Shown here one piece after another: positions 11,067 to 22,780 of a stretch of 64,000 nt of DNA. The DNA lies in contig OX419756.1 of NCBI GenBank assembly GCA_948567375.1, forward strand, positions 2,237,001 through 2,301,000. Reading direction: 5' to 3'. Position 1 is the stretch's first letter. The number at the start of each line of letters is the position of its first letter. The position numbers were made by a program, and so were the translations under genes. The DNA comes from Lunularia cruciata. Lineage: Eukaryota; Streptophyta; Marchantiopsida; Lunulariales; Lunulariaceae. The notes under the pieces are model-generated. The model was not told where the DNA came from, made no database searches, and worked only from the letters and a program-made list of their open reading frames with translations.

Positions 11067-14000
11067 TAAATGTACCTCGTGACTTTATTGGGTCAATGGA
11101 AAAGAGTAAAAGCAAGAGGAGGAAGAGGAAAAGTGTGCAAAGGTTGAGTAAGACAAACACACAACTGATTATTATAAATGGAGTCCTAGAAGACAATCAA
11201 GTGAGTATTGATAAAGCTTTAGCAATACAACATCTTATCTTGCTCTGTTGCAATAAGGTTTTGGATGGAAGTAGAGAAGGATGAGAATGAAGAAGTAGAG
11301 TTACCTAATGGTCAAACAAAGAGGATTGAGTTGTTACCTAGAAAGATAACACTCTATGTACATATGTATCAAAAATAAATTGAGTGGTAAGTGACACAGT
11401 TAGTTTATTATGTTGTGATCTTAGGCATACCATGGATGGAACACTACAACCCCATGATTGATTGGAGAAGGAAAGTAGTGAGAACTAGCCAATGGAAGAT
11501 CAATGGGATTAAAGAAAGATCACAAAGGCAAGAACTACCTCTTTGTGTCATAGGAACAACAACTATTGGTAAGACAAATAGATGTTTCATGGATCTAATA
11601 AGAGAAGTTTAAAGTTCACAACTTAATGGACAAATTCCTAAGAATTTGAAAGCTATGATCAATGAATTTGAAGATGTTTTTCCAAATGATTAACCCTCAA
11701 TATTACCACCAAAAAGGAGAGTAGATCATAAAATGAAGATATCTCTTAGGAAGACACCTTTTTGTGAGGCTTCATATTGACTATCACCTCATCAATTGGA
11801 AGAATGTAAGGCTCAAATTGAGGATATGCTATAGAATGGGTTTATCTAACACATCGTATCACCATATGGGGCTCTTATCTTGTTTGTGATGAAGAAGGAT
11901 AGTGAATGCGTATGTGCATTGACTACTAAATCAACAAATGATGAAGAACAAATACCTATTACTTCACATGGATGACTTGTTCAATCAACTCAACAAGGCA
12001 AAACATTTCATCAAACTTGATCTACGGAGTGATTACAACCAAATTAAAATCATAGAGGAAAAAGTACACAAAATTACCTTTTGAACAAGGTATGGTAACT
12101 TTGAGTACTTGGTGATGTTGTTTGGCCTCACAAATGCACCAACCACTTTCATGAGTTTGATGAATGACATATTTCATCTATACTTGGATAAATTTGTCAT
12201 CATTTTCCTTCTTCATGATATCTTAATCTACAATGGGATGATGATGGAGTACAAGCAACATCTACAAGAATTCCTCCAAATTCTATGATAGAATCAAAAG
12301 AGCAAGTTTGGCAAGTCTGAAGTAGACTACTTGGGGCATAGAATGAGTGTAAAAGTTATCCCAGTGTTGATAGATAAAATAAAGATAATTCAAAAATGAG
12401 GTGCTCCAAAAGATCAAACTCATCTAAAGAGTTTCTTGGGGTTGATGGACCTATCATCAATTTTTCAAGGACTTCTCCAAGGTCATACAACCTTTAATGT
12501 CACTACCTGGCAAAGGGAAGAAGTGGATGTGGGATACCACACAAGAACTGAAAGATGTATTATTATATGCACCAATCTTGAATGATATGACTCAAAAAGT
12601 CCAATCAAGTTGGTTATAGATGCATTAGATGTTGCAATAAGAGTAGTCTTATAACATGAATGGATTGATGGATGGTACCCAATTGCATATTTCTCTCAAA
12701 TGTGACTATCATACCACCAAATGAGAGGAGTTGACCATTGTCTTTGTAACCAAGCATTGGAAGCATTATCTTGGCAAGAAGGCATTTGTAGTGGAGACAG
12801 ACCACAAACCTCTAGTCTACCTCAAGATACAAAAAAATCTATCTTGGTAGATCTGAGTGGAGACAACAACAACAAAGTGGGTAAGGTAGGCAAAATGGAG
12901 ATAATTGCTCAACCTGATAATCACATATATGGAAGGAAAGAAGCAACTTGCAGATGCATTTACCCAAATTCTTATGGCAAACACTCTGATGGTAGAGGTC
13001 AAGATGAATCCAAAATTTTGGCTAAGAATTCTTATTGCTACAAAGATTGATCTACAGACCCACAGATTTCACCTTTGAATGATTGAGAAGCTCAATCATT
13101 GAAAGGTGTAACCAACACCCAAGGACTCACCTTTTATGATGGCAAGTTATGGATCTTGGATATCTCAAACCTAAGAACCACCATCCTAGTAGAATGTCAT
13201 GATTCTATTAATGCAGGTCACATTGGAGTAGACAAGACCTTAGATGCAACCAAATGCTAGTACTATTGGCCCAAGATGAGCAACAATATGATGAATTATG
13301 TTTGAATTTGCCTACTCTATTAGCAAAATAAAGCCTCTAATCGGGCTTCCATAGGACTCCTTCAACCCTTCCCTACTCCTACACAACGTTAGGAACAAGT
13401 TAGCATGGATCTGGTTTGTGAATTACCGAAGACCACCTCAATGTTTGACTCAATTGTAGTCTTTGTAGACTGATTTAGCAAAATGATTCATGTGTGTCCT
13501 ACAACCAAAGACTTGATTGCTCCACAATTAGCTCAATTGTACATAGTTGTAGTCTTTTCTCACCATGGCCTGTCTTGAGTGCTCATCACTGATTGAGGCA
13601 CTTGATTCATTAGTTTGTTTTAGAGAACACTCTTTTGGCATCTTCAAAACCAAATTAGCCATGTCTATGCCATACCATCCACAAACCAATGGACAAATAG
13701 AGTGGCTAATCACATTATTGAGGACATGCTTCAAGGCTTCACCTTAGAGGAGCAAGAAATGTAGGATACCTTACTTCCATTGGTGGAATTTGCTTACAAT
13801 AATTTAGTGAATGCATCTACACAAGTCATCCCATTCTTCCTCATGTATAAAGAACACATTTTCACACCTTCAAGATTGGTAAAGATTGACCAATGGCTAT
13901 AAAGGTTGATGTTGTCTACACTTTTGTTTCTAATCCAACCGGGTGTGGAGAATGCCAAGCACAAGTTGTAGACTGCCCAAAATTGATAAAAACAATATGT

Positions 14001-14250
14001 AGATGCATATCATAGGCACATTGAGTTCAGCATTGAGGATCAAGTCTAGCTGTCCACAACCAACTTCATGTTAGGTGGCCCTCATAAGCTTAAATCTCAT
14101 TTTATTAGGCCTTTTCCCATCCTCCATTGAATTGGCACAATGGCTTATCACCTTGAGCTATTGCCATACATGAAGATCCAGCAAGTGTTCCATGTTTCCT
14201 TATTATGCAAATATGTACCCTAAATGCTCCACTTTCCTTCCATACAAGAA
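11067..14250 (+). pseudogene. pol of element A (protease remnant, RT, RNase H, integrase)
   Basis: In order: a degraded protease (11,160-11,400); RT at about 11,700-12,300 with KLDLRSDYNQIKI and EYLVMLFGLTNAPTTF; RNase H near 12,780-12,850 with VVETDHKPLVYL; integrase at 13,190-13,900 with GHIGVDKTLDA, YYWPKM, QVSMDLVCELPKT and LLPLVEFAYNN. Many stops and frame changes, often at Gln, Trp or Arg codons, show long decay. Product: the polyprotein for reverse transcription and integration, no longer made. Confidence 0.85.
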
Positions 14251-14279
14251 GTTAGACCTTGTCCAAGACTCATTGATGG

Positions 14280-14436
14280 CACGGAGGAATATGAAGTCAA
14301 ACATATTCTCTAGAAACGTATCCGTGGTAACTACCATCTACATGTGAAATATCTCATACATTGGAAATGGTTTCCATTGTATGAAGCAACATGGGAGCTA
14401 ATAACTAACTTGACCCATGCACCAATGTAAGTGTAA
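14280..14436 (+). pseudogene. chromodomain at the integrase C-terminus, element A
   Basis: The frame reads EEYEVKHIL, a stop, then HVKYLIHWKWFPLYEATWE. The EYEV.-IL, Y-L-I-H-W-K and ATWE blocks are the hallmarks of the chromodomain that gives chromoviruses their name, and are thought to guide insertion to marked chromatin. It is followed by a stop, the polypurine tract and the 3' LTR. Confidence 0.8.
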
Positions 14437-14475
14437 TCTTTTGAGCAATAGCTTTGCAACAAGGACGTTGTCTCT

Positions 14476-14491
14476 TAAAAGGGAGAAGGTT
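14476..14491 (+). other. polypurine tract of element A
   Basis: AAAAGGGAGAAGG lies directly before the TG of the 3' LTR (14,492), the standard place for plus-strand primer formation. Element C has a related AAAAGGCAAGAGATT in the mirror position. Confidence 0.8.
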
Positions 14492-15077
14492 TGTAATACA
14501 ATTAGCTAGACATATTATCTAGAGGTGGAAATTGGCTTGGTAATATCTAGAAGGATGTTATATATGATAATCTAAGTAGATCAAATAGAGGTATCACCAA
14601 AGAGTACTTCCATCAACAGGGTAGAGGTAAAAAACACCTTGAAAACTTCAAAGTCAATTTTAGAGGCCTAAATGGATGAATTTAGCCTAAAAAATTGAAA
14701 CATTCTACACTTCAAGATAATAAGCATTGACTTCTCCTCCATGTTTGTTTCATTGAGAGATTTACAATGGTACCTAACCCATGCTATTTTGAGTTTCCAT
14801 CAAGAAGATTCTCTAAAGATTCACTCTAGTCAACCTTGTTTGACCAACCAAATAGGACAAGGATTGACATGTCACACATCCATGCAACTAATCTAAGGAT
14901 GAACCTTGCTAACATGTCAATAATCCATGTATTTGATCCAAAGGTGGAGCTCCCTTTGAGAGAGATCCTCTTTGCTATATAATAAAGACAAGGTGTTCAT
15001 TTGGGGCATCTAAGTATTTGAGAGCTGAAGCCTTGTCTTTTTTCTCTTGTGGGTTCTCTTGTCCTTGGGACATTACA
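14492..15077 (+). repeat. 3' LTR of element A, 586 bp
   Basis: It runs from TGTAATAC to CATTACA, with a short terminal inverted repeat TGTAAT/ATTACA. It matches the LTRs at 15,223-15,824 (plus) and 19,765-20,320 (minus) along its length. Confidence 0.9.
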
Positions 15078-15222
15078 GAAGTTAGTAGAGGCTAATTAAT
15101 TAGTAAACAAAACCAAAAATAGTTAGGAATTCTAAGAATATTTTAGATGTATATAGGAAAATTTTTGGTAAAATGTTCTAGAAGCATCTAAGAAGCTTCT
15201 CGATGAGAAGCTTCTAGGTACT
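15078..15222 (+). repeat. fragment resembling the family-2 LTR between elements A and B
   Basis: TTCtaGAA at 15,176-15,183 and AGAAGCTTCT repeats resemble the LTR at 62.5-62.9 kb and the fragment at 3.4 kb. It is the strip left between the two family-1 insertions, so A and B appear to sit side by side in an older family-2 LTR. Confidence 0.5.
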
Positions 15223-15824
15223 TGTAATACCAATAGCTAGACATATTATCTAGAGGTGAAAATTAGCTTGCTAAAATCTAGAAGGATGTTATATATAATG
15301 GACTAAGTAGATCAGATAGAGGTGTTACCAAAAGAGTACTTCTACTAGTAGGAAAAGAGTACTTCTACTAGAAAGGCAAGAACCTAAAACTTCAGATTCA
15401 ATTCCAAATACCTAAATGGATGAATTAGACTTTGAAAATGTGAAAATTTCCTCCCTACAGACAGAAAAGCCCCCCTACCTATTTGTTTTATCAAAACTTA
15501 TCCAATGGTACCTCACCCATGTCATTATGAGATTCCTACAAGAATATTCTCTAAAAATTCTCTTCAGTCAAACATTGTTTGATGCACCATATAGGATATG
15601 AATCAACATGTCACTCATGCATGCAACTAATCTAAGGGTGGAGCTTGTTGACATATCAACAATCCATAAATTTGATCCAAGGGTGGAGGTTTCTTTGAGG
15701 GACTTTCTTTGCTATACAATAAAGACAAGGTACTCCTCTAGGGGCATTAGAGTATTGAGTGTGACAATTTGTGTTTCTTCTCCTATGTTTCTCTTGTAAG
15801 TTCTCCTATCCTTGGAACATTACA
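15223..15824 (+). repeat. 5' LTR of element B, 602 bp
   Basis: It begins TGTAATACC and ends GAACATTACA. It carries the same interior blocks as the LTR of A, plus a short local duplication of AAAGAGTACTTCTACTAG near 15,330-15,375 that accounts for its slightly greater length. Confidence 0.9.
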
Positions 15825-15825
15825 A

Positions 15826-15840
15826 TTGTATCAGAGTAGG
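15826..15840 (+). other. primer-binding site of element B
   Basis: TTGTATCAGAGTAGG, one base after the LTR, matches the plant TGGTATCAGAGC primer site for initiator-Met tRNA at 10 of 12 positions. Confidence 0.85.
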
Positions 15841-16289
15841 TGTTTTGATCCAAGAGAGTGGATTTCTCCTCTTGGAGAAACATGGGCTATTGAGACTAAG
15901 TAATTTTGAAGAGAGAAACCATAGTGCAACCAATAAATTAGGAGTGTTTTAGAGAGAGGATAGGATGGAGGCTCCTAGAAGATGATTTCTTGCATTCCAC
16001 TTTCTATTCTTGAATCCATTTCACATCAAGATTATATACATCTAATATGAGCAAGTAAGAATATATCTTGTTTTTGATTTTGGAGTGAAGTTCATAAATA
16101 TAATGATGAATTCACCAAACTCGGTGACCTTGTGGTGATCTATAATAGAGATTGGGATTATTTTATTATAATGGATCTAAATATATCAAATCTTCTCCTT
16201 TTCAACACTCAAGTAGAAATCCGTTATGTGGTTAGACCAAAAGTAAATTTTAGGGATTTCATAATCCACAAATTTGATAAGGAATAATA

Positions 16290-17450
16290 TCAATGAGTGA
16301 CAACCTTTGACATCCTAATGGTAGTCCCACTAGTTTGTAAGCTCTCTTGAGTGATCATATCAACCCTCTATTGAAGTATGAAGTAGCAATTGAGCATTTG
16401 TTGTCTATAGGAATCATCGATCCACAATTGCAAGATTTGATGCAAGGAATGCAAGGGATGTTGGATAAGTTTTGGGAGATCAAGATGACCATGGAGTCAT
16501 TGCAAAGTAAAGTTCATACCTTTAGGAATGATCAGGCAATGCAAGAAGGAGAATTGTTGCAAAACCCAATACCAACAGCCAAAGTACCTGGAGAGTCACT
16601 CATGCCAATAACACTAATCCCAATCAACAATGAAGACATAATGTTACTACGGATGAAGAAGACATGCAATATCAAGCCTTACAAGGGACAATCTTCCATG
16701 GGAGCAGTAGAGAACTAGATTTCAAGAATGAATTGATACTTTTGATTATTCATAATTGAGATCATCAATCATTCTATAGGCATGTTTGCATGTGGGTACT
16801 TGATAGATAAAGCCCTCACATGGTATTATGCTTGGGAATGATTAATGTTGGTAGAAGGAAGAGAGTTCACTTGGATGGCCATGTAGGAAGGGCTACTCAA
16901 GAATTTCCAATCCATGGATTTTGTGCAAATGGTATGAACCCAACCATGGGAGTTGAAGTAGAAGAACAACATACAAGAGTACATGGAAGCATTTCTTGAT
17001 CTACCAAGTTACAATAACCAACATGAGTCCAACAAAAGCTTTGGAAATTTTCAAACAAGGGTCAAAAGAGTGTATTTTCCAAGAAGTAATTGTATAAAAC
17101 CCTCACACAATTTTTGAAGCCATTGCTTGTGCTTAGAGAATAGCAAGGGTGCTTGGAGGAGGTGAAGGAGTAGTCTTGACCCAATGTTATTGGGCTAAAA
17201 CACAACACTTTGGTGGACCAGTTCCTATGGAATTGAGCAACATTAGGTTTCAAAATCAAGGAGCACAACCACTCCAAGGAGAACATGAATGGGTTGAAGA
17301 AAGGAGAGATGGAATTCCACAAGGAGAAGAGACTTCAATAGAACAACATTATTGTTACAATTGTGGTTGAGTTGGGCACATAGCCATCAATTGTCATGAT
17401 CATTTTCCTAAGGGCCCTTGGCTTCCATACAAGCAATCTTTGAACAACAT
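16290..17450 (+). pseudogene. gag of element B with CCHC knuckle
   Basis: A 123-codon frame starts at 16,347 (Leu/Gln/Met-rich, probably helical). It is followed by broken pieces including ALEIFKQGSK and an open frame at 17,149-17,370. At 17,353-17,394 is the nucleic-acid-binding knuckle C-x2-C-x4-H-x4-C (YCYNCG, stop, VGHIAINC). The stop inside the knuckle and several upstream stops make this a pseudogene. Confidence 0.75.
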
Positions 17451-17613
17451 GGAGAGATGAATCAAAGAAGAGGATGTAGAAATCACATGAAAAAACAAAG
17501 ATCACTAGTAAATGTACCTCATGACCTTATTGTACCTCATGACCTTATTGGCTAAATGGAGAAGCAAAAAAGTGAGCAAAGGAAGAGGGCGAGTGCACAA
17601 AGATTGAAGAAGA

Positions 17614-18127
17614 TAAATTCACAATTAGTTGTCAAAAATGGAGTCCTAGAATGCAATCAGGTGAGAATTGATAGACCCTAGAGCAACAAAGAATTTCTTG
17701 TCTTGCTCTATTGCAATAAGGTTGGGAATAGATCTAGAGAAGGATGAGAATGAAGAAGTAGAATTACCTAATGTGCAGATAGAGAGGATTGAGTCATTAC
17801 CTAGAAAGATAATACTCTCTATAGGAGATTATCCTAAAGTAATTGAATGGTGAGTGATATAGTTAGCTCATAAATTCACAATTAGTTGTCAAAAATGGAG
17901 TCCTAGAAGGCAATCAGGTGAGAATTGATAGACCCTAGAGCAACAAAGTATTTCTTGTCTTGCTCTATTTCAATAAGGTTGGGAATGGATCTAGAGAAGG
18001 ATAAGAATGAGGAAGTAGAATTACCTAATGGGCAGATAGAGAGGACTGAGTCATTACCTAGAAAGATAATACTCTCTATAGGAGAGTATCCAAAAGTAAT
18101 AGAATTGTGAGTGATACAGTTAGCTCA
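17614..18127 (+). pseudogene. gypsy protease, tandemly duplicated 257-bp segment (element B)
   Basis: Segments 17,614-17,870 and 17,871-18,127 are near-identical direct repeats. Each encodes IDPRATK.FLSCSI.IRLG, about 61 codons. The catalytic block is normally D-x-G-A-T; here Gly is Arg in both copies, as a single G-to-A change would give, so the change preceded the duplication. 257 is not a multiple of 3, so the second unit is out of frame with the first. Confidence 0.85.
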
Positions 18128-18574
18128 TTATGATACAATCTTAGGTATGCCATGGATGGATCACTACAATCCCACAATCAATTGGAGAAAGAAAGTAGTG
18201 AGAACTTGCCAATGGAAGATCATTGGTGTTAAAAGAAAGACCGCATAGGCAAGAATTACTTCTTTATGTCATAAGGACAATAGCTATTTATAAGATAGAT
18301 AGATATTTCATGAGTCTAATAAGAGAAGTTTAGAGTGCATGACTTGATGGACAAATTCTTGAGAAACTGAAATATGTGGTGAATGAGTTTCAAAATGTCT
18401 TTTGAATGACTTACCCTCATGATTACCACCAAAAAGGAGAGTAGATCATAAAATTGAGATAACTCTTGGGAAGATACCTCCTTGTAAGGCCCCATATTGT
18501 CTATCAACTCATGAGTTGGAGGAGTGTAAGGCTCAAATTGAGTATATATTGGGTTAGATAAACCCTATGTAACC

Positions 18575-19430
18575 CAATGTATCACCATGTGGGGCTCTTT
18601 TCTTGTTTGTGAAGAAGAAGGATGGTATAATACGCATGTGCATTGACTATTGGGACTTAAATCAACAAATATGAAGAATAAATACCCCTTACCCCGCATG
18701 GATGATCTGTTTGATCAACTCAATAGAGCAAAACACTTCACCAAACTTTATCTATGGAGCAGTTACAACCAAATCCGGATTGTAGAGGAAGACATAGAGA
18801 GAACTACCTTTCACATGAGTTTTGGTCACTTTGAGTACTTAGTGATGTCGTTTGGCCTCACCAACACATCAATCATTTTCATGAGTTTGATGAATCACAT
18901 ATTTTGTCCATAATTGGATAAATCTTTTATCATTTTCCTAGATGACATCTTAGTATAGAGTTGGACAATGATAAAACACAAGCAACATATGTGAGAAGTC
19001 TTCTAGATTCTATAACAAAATTAGTTGTTTACCAAAATCTCAAAGTGCAAGTTTGGCAAGTTTGAAATAGACTACTTAGGGCATAGAGTAAGTGCAAAAG
19101 GTATCCAAGTATTAACAAATAAAATAGAGATCATTCAAAAAAGGAGTGCTCCAAAAAATTAGATTCAACTCAAGAGTTTCTTGGGATTGATATGGTTTTA
19201 TCATTGATTTATCAAGGACTTCTCCAAGGTTGCACAACCTCAAATGACACTACTTGGCAAGGAGAAGAAGTGGTATGGAGAACCACTCAAAAATTGGCCT
19301 TCAAGAATTGAAAGACGCATTATTACATACACCAATCTTGAAATGGTATGACCTAAAATGTCCAATCAAGTTGGCTATAGATGTGTCAAGATTAGCAATA
19401 AGAATAGTCCTATTAGACTAGATTTTAGTA
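18575..19430 (+). pseudogene. gypsy reverse transcriptase of element B
   Basis: Seen in order: KNKYPLPRMDDLFDQLNRAK and FTKLYLWSSYNQIRI (motif A, where Asp of KLDL is Tyr), HFEYLVMSFGLTN (motif B), FLDDI near 18,935-18,950 (motif C), then YLGHRVSAKGIQV-like text near 19,075-19,110. Frame changes and stops split these blocks. RNase H begins (KLAIDVS) but is cut off. Confidence 0.8.
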
Positions 19431-19440
19431 TAATACAAAG

Positions 19441-19764
19441 TTGTATGGAAAAGTAGACTTGTTCATTATTGATTTGAAGCCTTATGTACAATTTCCTATT
19501 GCTACTCCACTCTTGGATAGCTTAGTGGATTTCTTGCCAAACCTAATACTTTGCCACTACCAATTATGGTCTAAATTTCTATCTTATCCTACTCTTATTG
19601 CCTATTTTGGACTCTGTCAAGTGTTAGGGAGGCTCTCAATTCTTCCCCTAAGCATACATTGCAAGTAATGAATTTTCTTCCTAAGTTACTACACCAAAGT
19701 GTTCATTGTCTGGAACGTGGCCAAGTATCATTTGACTTACAAATTGCACCAAGCAAAAGCCTTT
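19441..19764. other. unassigned strip between elements B and C
   Basis: It contains a 75-codon open frame on the plus strand with no recognisable similarity. It is probably older repeat sequence into which element C inserted. Confidence 0.3.
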
Positions 19765-20320
19765 TGTAATGTTACGAAGATAGGATAACTTCCAAGAGAA
19801 ACATATGAGAAGAAACACAAAGCTTCACACTTAATACTCCGATGCCCAATGGAGCACCTTGTCTTTATTATATAGCAAAGAGAATTCCCTCAAAGGAAGC
19901 TCCACCTTGGATCAGATACATGGATTGGTGATATGTCAGTGAGTTCCACCCTTAGATTAGTTGCATGCATGGGTGACATGTTGGATCTTGTCCTATTTGG
20001 TTGGTCAAACAAGTTTAACCAAAGAGAATCTTCTTGTAGGAAGCTCAAACTTGCATAGATGAGGTACCATTAGAAAGCTCTTGACAAGACATATGGATGA
20101 GGGAGAGCTTCTACACATTTTTGTGGCCTAATTAATCTATTTAGGCCTCCAAAATTAGCTCTAAAGTTTGTAAGCTATTTTGACTCCTACTCTATTAATA
20201 GAAGTACCCTTTTGGTGACACCCCTATTTGATCTACTTAGTCCATCATATGTAACATCCTTCCAAATGTTACCAAGCTAAATTTCACCTCTAGATAATAT
20301 ATCTAGCTATGGGTATTACA
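19765..20320 (-). repeat. 3' LTR of element C, 556 bp
   Basis: On the minus strand it starts TGTAATACCC (20,320) and ends ACATTACA (19,765). The interior matches the LTRs of A and B in reverse orientation. A purine-rich tract sits immediately above 20,320. Confidence 0.85.
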
Positions 20321-20384
20321 AATCTCTTGCCTTTTAAGACGTAATGTCCTTATTGCAAAGGTATTGCTCAAAATATTTCACTAA

Positions 20385-20545
20385 CATCGGTCCATGGGTC
20401 AAGTTGATTGTTTGCTCCCATGTTGTCTCATATGGTGGGTGCCCTTTCCAATGTATAAGATACTCCATACGTGGATAGCGAGTACCATAGATGTGTTTCT
20501 AGAGGATGCATTTGACCTCATATTCTTTCATGCCATCAATGAGTG
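20385..20545 (-). pseudogene. chromodomain at the integrase C-terminus, element C
   Basis: The minus strand reads EYEVKCIL, a stop, then EYLIHWKGHPPYETTWE. This is the same chromodomain as in element A, with WKG better preserved. It precedes the polypurine tract and LTR as expected. Confidence 0.8.
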
Positions 20546-20825
20546 TTGGACAAGGTCAAATTTCTTGTATGGAAGGAAAGTGAGGCAGTTGGGTTGCATA
20601 TCTATGTAGTAAGGAAACATGGAACACTAGATAGGTCTTCATGTGTGGTAGTAGCTCAAGGTGATAGGGCCTTGTGCCAATTCAATGAAGGATGGGAAAG
20701 GGCCCAACATTACAAGGGCAAACTAATATGAGGTTGGTTGTTGACAACCAAACTTGATCCCCAATATTAAACTCCATGTGTTAGTGATGTGCATCTACAT
20801 ATTTTTTATGCCAATTTTGAGCAAT

Positions 20826-21610
20826 CTACAACCTGTACTTGGCGTTCTCCAAGCCATATTGAATTTTAGAAACAAAAGTGTTGACAATGTCAACCTTGGT
20901 AGCCACCAAGTGGATCTTCAGCAAGCTCAAAGGTGTAAAAGGATGCTCTCCATACATGAGGAAGAATGGTGTGACATGTATGGATGCATTCATTGAATTG
21001 TTATAAGCAAATTCCACCAGTGGAAGTAAGGTGTCCGACCTTTCTTGCTCATCTAAGGTGAAGCCTTGGAGCATGTATTCAATATTGCACTTAGCCTGCT
21101 CTATTTTTCCATTGGTCTATGGATGGTAAGCCATGGACATGGCCAATTTTGTTTGAAGAAACCAAAGAGTGTTCTCCAAAACTGGTGAATTGAGTGCATC
21201 TATCAATGATGAGCACTCAAGATTGGCCTTGGTGAGAAAAGACTACATCTAAGTACAATTGAGCTAATAATGGAGCATTCAGATCCTTGGTGGTAGGACA
21301 CACATGAATCATTTTGCTAAGTTGTTCAACAAAGACTACGGGTGGAGTCAAACCATGAGGTTATCTTAGGCAATTCACAAACTAGATCCATGCTTACCTA
21401 TTCCCAATGTTGTGTAGGAGAAAGGAGGGGTTAAAGGAGTCCTCTGTGAGCTTGATTAGAAGCTTTATTTTGTTGATAGAGTAGGTAATTTCAAACACTT
21501 TCCATCACATCATTGCTCATCTTGGGCCAATAGTGATGGCATTTGATTGCATCTAAGGTCTTGTCTACTCTAACATGACATGCAATGGCAAAATCATGAC
21601 ATTCCACTAG
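20826..21610 (-). pseudogene. gypsy integrase of element C
   Basis: The frame 20,826-21,074 contains TLLPLVEFAYNNSMNAS, PFFLMYGEHPFTP, the conserved C-terminal part of the integrase core and its following segment. Above it, other frames carry remnants of the DDE core. Interrupted by stops. Confidence 0.8.
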
Positions 21611-21889
21611 GATGGTTGTTCTTATGTCCGTGGCATCCAGGATCCATAACTTGCCATCACAAAAGGTGAGTCCTTGGGTACTAGTGATGCCTTTGGATGA
21701 TCAAGCTCCTATAATCTATGGGTCAATTTTTATAGCAACAGGAATCATTGGCAAGAATTTTGGGTTCATCTTCACCTCTACCACCAGATTGTTTACCATA
21801 TGCATTTGGGTGAATGCATTTACAAGTTGCTTCTTGCCTTCCACATATGTAATTGTCATGTTGAACCATTGTCTCCACTCTGCCCACCA

Positions 21890-22265
21890 AATCTATTGAT
21901 AAGATAGATCTTTTTGTGTCTTAAGGTAGACTAGAGGTTTGTGGTCTGTCTCCACTACATATTCCTTCTTGCCAAGATAGTGTTTCCAATGCTTGGTTGC
22001 AAGGACAATGGCCAACTCTTCTTGTTTGGACGTTTTGGGTCAGACCATTTCAAGATTGGTGCATGTAGTAATGCGTCTTTCAATTCCTGAAAGGCCAATT
22101 TTTGTGTGGTCCACTTCTTCCCTTTGCCAAGTAGTGTTGTTAGAGGTTGTGTAACTTTGAAGAATCCTTGAAAATTGACAATATAACCCCATCAATCTCA
22201 AGAAACTCTTGAGTTGAGTTTGATCTTCTAGAGCACTCCATTTTTGAATGACCTCTATTTTATTA
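21890..22265 (-). pseudogene. RNase H and truncated RT end of element C
   Basis: The minus strand at 21,920-21,990 reads a degraded ETDHKPLVYLK block (RNase H). Further up, at 22,090-22,250, it has the RT-RNase H linker and a frame related to the L-G-L block. RT is cut at the junction with the LTR fragment. Confidence 0.65.
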
Positions 22266-22269
22266 CGGT

Positions 22270-22466
22270 CTCTACTTTAGAGGCTGTTTAGGCCTTCAAA
22301 ATTGACTATAAATTTTTCAAAGAGGTTTTTGGCTTTTTCCCTATCAGTGGAAGTATTTTTAAGAACACTTCTATGTGATCTACTTGGACTATCATATATA
22401 ACATCCCTCAAGATACTATCAAGCCAATTTCCACCTCTAGATACTAGTCTAGCTAATGGTATTCCA
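22270..22466 (-). repeat. 5' LTR remnant of element C
   Basis: On the minus strand it starts TGGAATACCATTAGCTAGAC at 22,466 and matches the first ~200 bp of the family-1 LTR. It breaks off where pol begins. Confidence 0.75.
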
Positions 22467-22780
22467 TATACAGATTCATCCTATCTTCATGTGTCAAGGT
22501 TAAAACCCTTTTTTTCTAACCCATCTTCTTTCTCCAATCATGTCCAACCCCCTCGTCCTCCCATCCCTTAATATGATCAAGAGGAATATGAAGTTGATTG
22601 TATACTTGCACGTCATGATATCCAACTTGACTACCATCAACACATTCAATATAAGGTCCTTTGGAAAAGACACACTCTTCATGATGCCACATGGGAACCT
22701 TTCTCTCATAATTCCTCTACTAAATTCATATTATTACATCATACTTGTCAATGATCATTTAAATTGTAAAATATCCCAAT
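22467..22780 (+). pseudogene. integrase tail plus chromodomain of a family-2 chromovirus
   Basis: The plus strand reads HVSRLKPFF and PPRPPIP, then, in other frames, EEYEVDCILARHDI and YKVLWKRHTLHDATWEP, a chromodomain. It matches 62,940-63,200 of the right-edge element, not family 1. Element C abuts it exactly, so C inserted into, or recombined next to, this older element. Confidence 0.75.

Larger units (their letters stand above)
10842..15077 (+). mobile_element. chromovirus family 1, element A
   Basis: The left end is an LTR start (TATAATACC, against TGTAATAC in other copies). The right end is a complete 586-bp LTR, 14,492-15,077, beginning TGTAATAC and ending CATTACA. The 5 bases outside are CAAGT (10,837-10,841) and GAAGT (15,078-15,082), a 4/5 target duplication. 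Inside are RT, RNase H, integrase and a chromodomain in gypsy order. The 5' LTR stops after about 210 bp and is fused to pol, so the rest of the LTR, the primer site and gag are missing. Confidence 0.85.
15223..19440 (+). mobile_element. chromovirus family 1, element B (3' part missing)
   Basis: A full 602-bp 5' LTR is followed by a primer site, gag with a zinc knuckle, a tandemly duplicated protease segment and RT. The element stops near the RT/RNase H border at about 19,430; integrase, chromodomain and 3' LTR are absent. Unlike A, it retains the gag region, so the two copies complement each other in what they have lost. Confidence 0.85.
19765..22466 (-). mobile_element. chromovirus family 1, element C (minus strand)
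   Basis: The low-coordinate end is a 556-bp LTR. Above it come, in minus-strand reverse order, the polypurine tract, chromodomain, integrase, RNase H and a truncated RT. RT is then joined at about 22,265-22,270 to a ~197-bp LTR start that ends at 22,466. As in element A, the 5' LTR remnant is fused directly to pol with gag lost. No matching 5-bp target duplication was found (CCTTT against TATAC). Confidence 0.8.
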
